DNA from: Acrasis kona
Taxonomy: Eukaryota > Heterolobosea > Eutetramitea > Acrasida > Acrasidae
NCBI GenBank assembly: GCA_026419775.2
Contig: JAOPGA020000036.1
Coordinates: 1-55,435, forward strand
Length of the DNA: 55,435 bases
Reading direction: 5' to 3'
A program made the position numbers and the translations under genes. The notes beneath the pieces were generated by a model, which worked only from the letters and a program-made list of their open reading frames with translations, searched no databases and had not been told where the DNA came from. Positions 10,514-18,411 of the stretch are shown piece after piece. Each line of letters starts with the position of its first letter. Position 1 is the stretch's first letter.

Positions 10514-11404
10514 AAGTCTCTTGTCTCACATATTCGGGTAGAAAAGTATTGGGGTGTAAGAAAGATGCATTAATAAACAACACCATTTTTGATCCCTGTT
10601 TCGTTGTTTGGATGAACAACTTACATGCCCATTAACCTGATCTCGTTTACAACCCCCTTACATTTTTCTTGTTTTTCTTGTTTTCGATGAAATGCTAATG
10701 TTCGTCAGTACCGTGATTTTAGAGCGGCAGCTGAAGCGTATTTTCGATATCATTTGGATTCAATTAGTGACGCAAATAACGTTCCTAGATTTGATCTGCA
10801 GTTCATGAAGTGCCTCTTCGAGATTATGCGAACTGTGTTGACCATGAACGCGGAGATAAAAGTGGCCGTCCCCGTGGCGGCGAAGTGTTTATTTACTGTT
10901 AAAGTATACTTATCAAATACTTCTACGTTACATTATAGTATAATTCTTATACACTTAATAAATACTTCTACGTTACGTTGAGCGGTCCTGTTGGGACTGC
11001 GCCTGCCTGGTGAGCAACTTCTATGAGAGTAGATGAAAGCTACGTTACGTTGAGCGGTCCTGTTGGCATTAGCAACTATGGTGCGATGCGTGCGTGGTCT
11101 GCTTGTTGGGATTGTTTTCTTCTGTCTCGTCATTCTCGCTGTCTGTGTTGAGAAATCGCTCTTCCGTCAGCGTTCCGATTTCCGTCAGCGTTCATTAATT
11201 GATCAGGTAATAACTCGTACTTGATCCAAACTTGATTCGATATGGATTATTACATTCGAATTTTATTTACTCGAATTGATTCGAGTTAAATATCCATTTT
11301 ATATGTTACTTTCAATCATTAATTATTAAAACACAACGGTAATATAAAGACTGGGGTGAATGAAGTTTGTTAATTATTAATTTGGTCAACCATTATAAAC
11401 TACA
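10514..11404. other. Gene-poor stretch with coding relic and direct repeats
   Basis: Around 10710-10900 a plus-strand frame reads YRDFRAAAEAYFRYHLDSIS and continues to VAVPVAAKCLF. It is locally GC-richer than the surroundings and looks like a fragment of a former mobile-element or host protein without a start. It is followed by the 27-bp and 14-bp direct repeats listed separately. From about 11200 to 11404 the sequence is AT-rich promoter-like DNA for the kinase gene, with GTCAAC (the GTTGAC motif reversed) at 11385-11390. Confidence 0.4.
10968..11066. repeat. Perfect 27-bp direct repeat, two copies 72 bp apart
   Basis: Copies at 10968-10994 and 11040-11066 are identical, beginning CTACGTTACGTTGAGCGG. 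A third, partial copy (CTTCTACGTTACATTATAG) starts near 10920. Farther on, TTCCGTCAGCGTTC occurs twice, at 11162-11175 and 11180-11193. The block is GC-richer than flanking DNA and looks like an element terminus or a small satellite seed. Confidence 0.85.
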
Positions 11405-12175
11405 ATGACGGACCAAGAGCAGTTCAAGCAGTACATGCAAACACATCAGCTTGAGCATTTGTTTAATAAACTAACAGCAGATCTCATTAAAAATAGACCA
11501 GATGAACCTCTACCATTTATCCTATCTAAATTGAAGGGTGAGATTGTTTAAATTACTATACTAAAAACAAGATAGAGAAGTCACTTGTGTCTCCAAATAG
11601 AAAAATCATTTTTGTTCTAGGAGGTCCTGGTAGTGGAAAAGGTACCCAATGTGAGTAGACTCGTCAAGAGGTATAAATACGCCCATTTTTCAGCAGGTGA
11701 CTTGCTAAGAGAGCAGGCAAAGCGGACAGATACTGATTTCGGATTAATGATTGCGAACATTATAAAAGAAGGAAGGATTGTACCAGGAGAGGTAACCATA
11801 CAATTACTCAAGCAAGCAATATTAGAATACCCTGATTCGGAGAACAGTACATTTCTCATTGACGGCTTCCCAAGAGAGATGAAACAAGCTCTAGATTTCG
11901 AACGATTGGTTTCACCATGCACTTATGTTCTTTTCTTTGATTGTCCGTTGAATGTTTTGGAAGCTAGGTTACTTGAGAGGGGAAAGACTTCAGGTAGGTC
12001 GGACGACAACATTGAGAGCATAAAGAAGAGGTTCGTTACATTTCAACAACAGTCCTTACCGGTGATTGAGTATTTCTCTGCGCTTGGTAAAGTTGAGAAA
12101 CTAGACTCATCAAAGTCGATAGATCAAGTTTTCGAAGACGCCCAAGCCCTTCATGAGAAATATTTTTCTAAATAA
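11405..12175 (+). CDS. UMP-CMP kinase-like nucleoside monophosphate kinase with N-terminal docking helix
   Basis: Two exons (11405-11537, 11576-12175) with a 38-nt intron give about 243 residues. Residues 1-44 form a helical RIIa/Dpy-30-like segment (LEHLFNKLTADLIKNRPDEP, then LPFIL), a docking module found on flagellar adenylate kinases. The kinase follows: P-loop GGPGSGKGTQC, NMP-binding FSAGDLLREQ and LIDGFPRE, the FFDC strand, and the lid signature GKTSGRSDDN, which is typical of UMP-CMP kinase. The reading frame breaks right after the P-loop, where one base near 11650-11656 is in excess (removal restores QCSRLVKRYKY). It is therefore either a sequence error or a recently broken gene. Adenylate kinase 1 is the alternative identity. 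Confidence 0.8.
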
Positions 12176-12199
12176 AAATTTTGTAAGGAACAACTACGA

Positions 12200-13730
12200 A
12201 TGCTGAAGGCGATACTGTATTGTGAGTTTAACAATTTGGAGGGATCCAAAGTGCTATTTCAATCACCACAGAAGTAAACACATCTAATTATCAAACTTAT
12301 TTTATTACCTAGTTTCATCACAACAGAAGTTTTTGAGACCTTCTCTGAATACATAATAACAAAACCACAGTTCTGCAACAAACTTATTTCATTTACGCAC
12401 AATGACCAGTTGTTATTTATGGGAGTGCCACAATGCATAGAAGGCTCACAGTACGATAGAAATGCCCTCTTGTTTAATTTTCTTTTCATCTTTGATAAAC
12501 CAGAGGAAAACCCCATTGCTTACCCTCAACTTGATGACCGGCCACCATCCATTGACATCGAATCATATAAACCCATTGTTCGCAAACTGGCCTTCATTTT
12601 TCGCTCTTTAGAGGTTTTGTTAACAATTTGTTGTGTGTCTTACTTGTCAAGATAGAATGTAAATTCTTATCCAACCCTACAACAAAGTCAGAAATTGGAG
12701 AGGTGTTGACCCAAATTCTCAACGATTTAAACTACAAAGGAGAGACCAGTATACCAATAGATGAATCCCATGCCATAAATCTAAGAATAGCCCCAAGACA
12801 CGCATTACCTCCACATGTTTACGCTCATCAGGTATTTCTCTTGATAACTTTTACTCAACTTTCAAGGTTCCTTTTCCATTAAAAAACGTCTTGAAGTTTG
12901 TTAATGAAGAATGGGATCAAACCATACAACAAGTAGGTCAACATTTTAACGTTTTATTAAAAAAGGATAGATTGCTCCCTTCATTGATGGAATTCATTAC
13001 GTCAAGCAGATTTCTTTCAAGTCCTCCGTGCATATAGAGCTAGTCAAAAAGTGCATTCAACACTTAATATACTATGGGCTTGTATTCATGGTTGACATTT
13101 TCCAGTTTAGCAACATGTACACATTACAGTCAAAGCACGTCATGATCCAATTGTTCCGTAACAAATACATGCAAGAAGAGTGTTTAGCAATGGTAGTCCA
13201 CCACAACAATGAAAACTTTCAGACGGACAACTCACACCTGGTCCATGATGTGTTAAAGTTATATTGCTTAATGAAACCTGGAATCACACTTGGACAAATC
13301 ATTACAAACAATCAAAACCTTTCCTCCATAAGTTCCATCAACCCAAGGTATGTAACATTTCTTCATCATGACCTTTACATTTTATAGAGGCCTCGTTGTA
13401 TTTGGATTAATGAAGGGTTTCTTGAGACGCGTTCATGAGTATCCAATCATTGTACATTCGTTAAAGACAGTCGCCAGTAGTCCCAACTTTGAAGTTCATG
13501 ACCAACAATTATCGTCACATCAAGACCAGTCAAGCGACTTGATGATTAGGAGTTCAAGTAGCGAACAATTAAGCAACAAAAGCACGTTGGACCTGGAGGC
13601 AATGAATGGGTTGGCGGATGGTAGACATTCTTATGATGAGATTTGTGTGGAGTTGTCTGTATCAAGAAGAGAGTTGGTGAGGATGCTTGAGCAGCACAAG
13701 AATTGTTATACAATACTACACTCTTCGTAA
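12200..13730 (+). CDS. NPRL2: NPRL2, GATOR1 complex subunit
   Basis: Six exons (12200-12273, 12313-12613, 12652-12831, 12867-12932, 12971-13347, 13388-13730) with introns of 39, 38, 35, 38 and 40 nt keep frame throughout and give 446 residues. GATOR1 acts at the lysosome as the GTPase-activating complex for Rag GTPases and restrains TORC1 when amino acids are scarce. Diagnostic segments: ITKPQFCNKLI, YDRNALLFNFLFIFD, TSIPIDESHAINLRI, IAPFIDGIHYVKQIS, LIYYGLVFMVDIFQFSN, FGLMKGFLRRVHEYP, and the C-terminal RHSYDEICVELS, all matching the family in order. It starts 24 bp after the kinase stop on the same strand, so its promoter must lie within or next to that gene. Confidence 0.95.
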
Positions 13731-14049
13731 AAATAAATTTTATTACAATATCTATTTATATCTATTTGTTTGCTCATTGGATCATAATAAAATGTCTTGT
13801 TGGATGGTAACTACTGAGTAGTGTCAACGATATTCAAATGAAAATGATGGAATTTATGTCTTGTGAACAAAGTCTGCCATCTTTAGGTAGTTCATACCTA
13901 AGTTCTACAGCAGTGCTTTTTTTAATAGAATTTACTTACTATGTATGTTAAAATTGAAAATGTTCGTGTTGAAGCTGTCTGCTGTCTGACATCCCCTTCC
14001 TTATTTAAAGAAATATTTTTATGAAATATCCCAAACAAAAAAAACAACA
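13731..14049. other. Intergenic, nothing recognised
   Basis: About 320 bp of AT-rich DNA holding the 3' end of NPRL2 and the promoter of the surface-protein gene. No further feature is seen. Confidence 0.5.
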
Positions 14050-15450
14050 ATGAAGTACACTCTACTTTCAGCATTAGTTATATGCTGCGTTACCTACGTT
14101 ACCGCTCAACTAAGATCAGTATCAGACGGTACGCACATCTACACATTAACATATAACAAGTTATTCAAGCACTCTCTCGATGACTTGTCCCTATTAAGTT
14201 CTCAAGACTCCAATGGACTACGTTACGATGTGATTCACGTCGGTGGAAGACTATATTCATTCGGTATCGATGGTCTTGTCAGGGTTGATCCATCCGGAGC
14301 AGCCACCAAAGTTGCCGAAATAACCAATAACATGCTCTATATTGGGCACGAAAGCACACACATTTACTTCAGGAAGTTTGACAGCGATTATAATCTCTCC
14401 CTTGAGAGGTTCAACACTCAAACAGACTCCTTTGACAACAGCATTGCCATCAACTCCGATAAGGATTTCGTTTCAGTGGCCAACAACGTCATCTATTTGA
14501 TCAAAGAAGACGTCAATCTAGTCAACATTACATCGATTGACTTGAGCACCTTTACCTTCACAACTAACAAGTACACTAATATCCCATGCCAAAGTGGTTT
14601 CAGACAAACCACCTCCACTAAAAACAGAATCATCCTTGCATGCGCTGACAAATATACTCTATATAACACTGAAACGAAGACATACCAACTCTTCAACTTC
14701 TCTTCCCCACTCGTTTCAAGTTTTCTAGAAGATCGCCAAAACCCTAGCAAGTTGTACTCAACATTTGAAAATAACAGAGTGGTGACCAAATACGAAATAA
14801 GAAGTGAAAGCATACAAGTGAATGAACTATCCATCAATGACCTTTCCGTCTTGTCCGCGGATGTCATCTGGGATAGCAGTATCTATCAAAAGACCATCCC
14901 TGCACAAGGAGTAGCACAAATTAATGTTGGTCCCCGCGACTGTAAGATATCTAACAGCACCTATTACTGCTACAAATACACTTCTGTCTACCCAACCACT
15001 TTGAGTTTGATTACTTACAATCTTGTAACCAAACAATACAAGCAAGTGCCCCTTGATGCTGGATTACCACAAGTGACATCTCAACCAGAACCACAACCTA
15101 CACAACCCGAGCCAACTGTCTGCACACCATGTACTTGTGGAGAAGAAAACTTATCTGGAGATAACCATGCGTCTCCTGCTAGAAGACTCAGACATAACGA
15201 TTGCCCCACGTGTAAACTATGTCCAACTTCAACTCAACCACCAACTCAACCACCAACTCAACAACCAACTCAATCACCAGTTGTTGAACCTACTCCAAAA
15301 CCTACCACAACAGCTACTCCTGATACTACCAAGGCACCATCTCAACATGAGAGCGGAGAGGATACTGCAAGAGAGGATACTTCTTCAGCAAGTATTGTTG
15401 CCGCAAGTGCCATCGGTGCTGTCGCAGCAGCAGCTGTTGCAATCTTATAA
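14050..15450 (+). CDS. Secreted, probably GPI-anchored surface protein
   Basis: An intronless frame of 466 residues. Residues 1-19 are a signal peptide (MKYTLLSALVICCVTYVTAQ). The next 320 residues are rich in short beta strands with recurrent hydrophobic-aromatic spacing, like a divergent beta-propeller, and carry several N-x-S/T sites. Then come two short cysteine clusters (CTPCTCGEE and CPTCKLCP), a proline/threonine/glutamine stalk with PPTQPPTQQPTQ repeats, and an acidic serine region. The C-terminus is hydrophobic (SIVAASAIGAVAAAAVAIL) with small residues before it, as expected for GPI attachment. The role is unknown; an adhesion or recognition protein is an inference from the layout. 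No close family is recognised. Confidence 0.85.
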   Translation: MKYTLLSALVICCVTYVTAQLRSVSDGTHIYTLTYNKLFKHSLDDLSLLSSQDSNGLRYDVIHVGGRLYSFGIDGLVRVDPSGAATKVAEITNNMLYIGHESTHIYFRKFDSDYNLSLERFNTQTDSFDNSIAINSDKDFVSVANNVIYLIKEDVNLVNITSIDLSTFTFTTNKYTNIPCQSGFRQTTSTKNRIILACADKYTLYNTETKTYQLFNFSSPLVSSFLEDRQNPSKLYSTFENNRVVTKYEIRSESIQVNELSINDLSVLSADVIWDSSIYQKTIPAQGVAQINVGPRDCKISNSTYYCYKYTSVYPTTLSLITYNLVTKQYKQVPLDAGLPQVTSQPEPQPTQPEPTVCTPCTCGEENLSGDNHASPARRLRHNDCPTCKLCPTSTQPPTQPPTQQPTQSPVVEPTPKPTTTATPDTTKAPSQHESGEDTAREDTSSASIVAASAIGAVAAAAVAIL

Positions 15451-16161
15451 TAAACTCAGCTTTATTCATACATAGATCAACATACCTTTGTAATTATGAA
15501 TGTGTACAAGTAAGGTACTGTTCCGAACTTCTACTTCTGAAAATACTGAACAGGGACTATTACGTAAATATACTCAAACACTATTTAACTTATTTTGAAT
15601 CAAAGCTTATATGACCACCTGATTTTTGATGTTATACTAGTAACATATATTAAACCCATCATGAATTTTAGTGAGGTCACAGCAGGTTCTAATTCCTCGT
15701 CCATCACTTGTCATCTCTATCCTCTTCCCCATACTTATTAGCCTTCTTTCTTTCCTCTATTCTTGGCGGAGGCTGATGGATAATTTCGGTCTAAATATAA
15801 TAGTGTCCACCTGAGCGATGGGGACGATGTAATTTAAAATGTTTGACATGTGAGTGCGGCGCGAGTAGGGTATTTTAATTTGTAATATTACGGTTCCGAA
15901 TTAACATCTGGGGAACCAACTCTCTGCAGTCATAGTATCAACTTTTTTGTTTATTTCCGATCGAATGTTTTGTATTTGCATCCTAATGGTCTCCACAAAT
16001 GTTACACTTGCTACTTCTCTCCACACGAGAGTTTTCTTCGTCTTCGGATTCGGGGGAATCATAAAAGGCTTACATATCAAAAAGATGATTTTTGAAGTTG
16101 TTGTTTATTTTTACAGTATTTGATTTGAAACTAGTTGACTATCAAATAGATAGAAAAACAA
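15451..16161. other. Long intergenic region, possible small minus-strand gene
   Basis: About 0.7 kb between the surface-protein gene and the kelch gene. On the minus strand a 53-codon ATG frame (15901-16062, starting MIPPNPKTKKTLVWREVAS) and, further on, a frame reading PPPRIEERKKANKYGEED and ending near 15710 look somewhat protein-like. I could not connect them with a standard short intron. A GTTGAC motif at 16134-16139 lies 23 bp before the kelch start codon. Nothing else is recognised. Confidence 0.3.
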
Positions 16162-18405
16162 ATGAGTAAGTGGTCTCAATTAAAGATAAATGAGCGTGGT
16201 TCGAACCCACCCAAACTATACCAACACGCTGCGACCCTGATGAACGAGAATTTCGAAGATGACGACGGTGATTCTAGTACAGGGGCTGCATTGGTGGTAT
16301 ATGGTGGAGAGGATGATACGGGATATTGGTGTAACAACATGCACTTTTTGGATCTATCCAATCTGAACAATGCACGGTGGAAACAATTCTCATGGTTAAA
16401 GCCCCGCACAGCATCTTACCCACCAAAGAAGGACGGCCACACGATCAACGCCGTCGGTGATCACTTTTTATATGCCTTCGGTGGTAGCGATAACCAAGTA
16501 CTCGGTGGTGGAAATAGTTTTTTGTACAAGTTTGATCCCTCTACATTGAAATGGACAACCGTACCATGTAATGGAGAGGCGCCTTCAGGAAGAACACTAC
16601 ATACCTGCGTTGCTGTAAGCGGATCGCTGTACTTCTTTGGTGGTCGCAGTACAAGAGTAGGAAGTCAAGAAAGGGACGTAAGAACACGTATGTGCTATAA
16701 CGACGTGTACGTTCTTCGCACAGCAGACTCTACTTGGTCGCGCATTGATCCCGTCGGAGTAGCACCATCAAACCGTTGTGGACACTCCATGGTTGTGGAT
16801 GCCAAGGAGGGTAAGATGTACATGTTTGGAGGCTTGACCAGCGATGCAAAATACATGAACGATGTATACGAATTGAATGTAAAGGGAACTCCACGTTGGA
16901 CGCTTTTAGAATGCACTGGAGAATTACCGACCGGAAGAGAAAGACATTCAGCGGTATTGGCACCATCCATGGACGGTCAAGATGGACAAGTCATGATCAT
17001 ATACGGAGGTTGGGTTCACGGAGGAGCCAGCAACCAATGTTACGGCCTCAACCTATCCACGCTGAAATGGACAAAATTGGAATCGCCTCAGCTTACAGTA
17101 GGCGGAACAGATCAAGAAACACGCCGTTACGGACACAGCGCACATTTAATCAACAACAACAAAACAATGCTTGTTTATGGTGGCAAGAACCAGTTTTGGC
17201 ATAATTTACAATCTTGCCTGCTGCTACAAGTATCCACGTCACAGTCAACCTCAACAAGAAGCACACATTCATTACTTGCCCGTCTAGATGAAAAGTTCGC
17301 CCAACCAGTAACAGAATTGGTCGTGGACGAAGTCCCTTTGGTTTCACTCCAACAACAACAGCAAAGCGTCAGCTCGCCTACAACTCCAAAGAACAAATTA
17401 ACATCTCCCAGAAGCGTCGCTACATCTCCAAACCAGTCATCAGCGTTTTCACCAAAATACTCGACAGCACCCCAATTACCGATCAATGAGGATGTCGAAA
17501 AGAAAGTAGAACAAGAAAAACCAAAGAAGCAAGAAGACGAACGCATCAAAAAACAACAAGAAGATGCCAAGAGGATACAACAAGAGTTGGAAGAAAAAAG
17601 ACAACAACAATTAAATAAACAACAAGAGGAAATGGATAAATTAAATAAATTACGAGAAGAACAAGATCGCATCAGACAGCAAGAATTACTAAACAAGCAG
17701 AAGCAAGAGGAACAGGATCGCCTAAACAAGGAGGAACAAGATCGCATTAAACAACAAGAGTTATTAAATAAACAAGAAGAACAAGAGCGTTTGAATAAAC
17801 AAAAAGAAGAACAAGAGCGTTTGAGCAAACAAAAGGAGGAACAAGACAGACAAAACGAACTACGAGAGGAACAAGAGCGCATCACTCAACAAGAGCTATT
17901 GAATAAACAACAAGAGCAGGATCGTCTAAACAAACAAAAAGAGCAGGAGGAACGAGACCGTTCGATCAAACAAGAGCAAGAAGAAACCAAATCACAAGAT
18001 GTGAATCAACAAATCGAATCACAAGAACCGATCGAACAAGACGAACAAGAAGAACAAATCACATCCGAACCAGTCAGCGTTGCGTTGGACAGCGACATTC
18101 AAGATCGTGTCAAGGCGGTCGAAAACAAAGAGAAACTAGTGAACGAAAAAAGACCAATGATTCGCAGATCGACTCGCAAACCAAAAGCATCCACGTTCAA
18201 ACCAGAAATGGTGGAACAAGCAGAAAAGGAAGCCATCGTATCGTTGCCAAACGACGATCACTTTTCAAAATTAGAACAAGAAAGCAGCTCCATCAAGGAA
18301 GAACAAGCAGCACCAGCACCCAACAAACCCAAAGGAGGCGTCAATCCATTCGGAGGCATCAACATGGCAGAAATGTTAGCACAACGCAACAAATTGAAAA
18401 AATAA
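16162..18405 (+). CDS. Kelch-repeat protein with long coiled-coil tail
   Basis: An intronless frame of 747 residues. Residues ~15-370 carry five or six kelch repeats forming a beta-propeller, visible as doublet-glycine blades (LVVYGGEDD, YAFGGSDN, YFFGGRST, YMFGGLTSD, IIYGGWVHGG, LVYGGKNQ), each followed by a W six or so residues after the next strand. Residues ~450-640 are an extreme Glu/Gln/Lys-rich coiled coil made of degenerate EEQDRLNKQ-type repeats. The end (GGINMAEMLAQRNKLKK) has the helix-plus-LKK look of an actin-binding WH2 motif, which is an inference only. Kelch plus coiled-coil proteins commonly organise actin or cell polarity. The stop is 6 bp from the stop of the convergent SPB1 gene. 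Confidence 0.9.
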   Translation: MSKWSQLKINERGSNPPKLYQHAATLMNENFEDDDGDSSTGAALVVYGGEDDTGYWCNNMHFLDLSNLNNARWKQFSWLKPRTASYPPKKDGHTINAVGDHFLYAFGGSDNQVLGGGNSFLYKFDPSTLKWTTVPCNGEAPSGRTLHTCVAVSGSLYFFGGRSTRVGSQERDVRTRMCYNDVYVLRTADSTWSRIDPVGVAPSNRCGHSMVVDAKEGKMYMFGGLTSDAKYMNDVYELNVKGTPRWTLLECTGELPTGRERHSAVLAPSMDGQDGQVMIIYGGWVHGGASNQCYGLNLSTLKWTKLESPQLTVGGTDQETRRYGHSAHLINNNKTMLVYGGKNQFWHNLQSCLLLQVSTSQSTSTRSTHSLLARLDEKFAQPVTELVVDEVPLVSLQQQQQSVSSPTTPKNKLTSPRSVATSPNQSSAFSPKYSTAPQLPINEDVEKKVEQEKPKKQEDERIKKQQEDAKRIQQELEEKRQQQLNKQQEEMDKLNKLREEQDRIRQQELLNKQKQEEQDRLNKEEQDRIKQQELLNKQEEQERLNKQKEEQERLSKQKEEQDRQNELREEQERITQQELLNKQQEQDRLNKQKEQEERDRSIKQEQEETKSQDVNQQIESQEPIEQDEQEEQITSEPVSVALDSDIQDRVKAVENKEKLVNEKRPMIRRSTRKPKASTFKPEMVEQAEKEAIVSLPNDDHFSKLEQESSSIKEEQAAPAPNKPKGGVNPFGGINMAEMLAQRNKLKK

Positions 18406-18411
18406 AAACAT

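Noticed and set aside
11650..11658. Tiny 8-nt intron GTGAGTAG in the kinase gene
   Set aside because: Removing it does not restore the kinase frame, whereas removing a single base does.
16190..16215. tRNA-like T-loop sequence GGTTCGAACCC
   Set aside because: It lies inside the kelch coding sequence and no matching acceptor, D or anticodon arms are found around it.
17175..17885. 236-codon Ser/Cys-rich minus-strand frame
   Set aside because: Antisense shadow of the CAA/GAA-rich coiled-coil region of the kelch gene.
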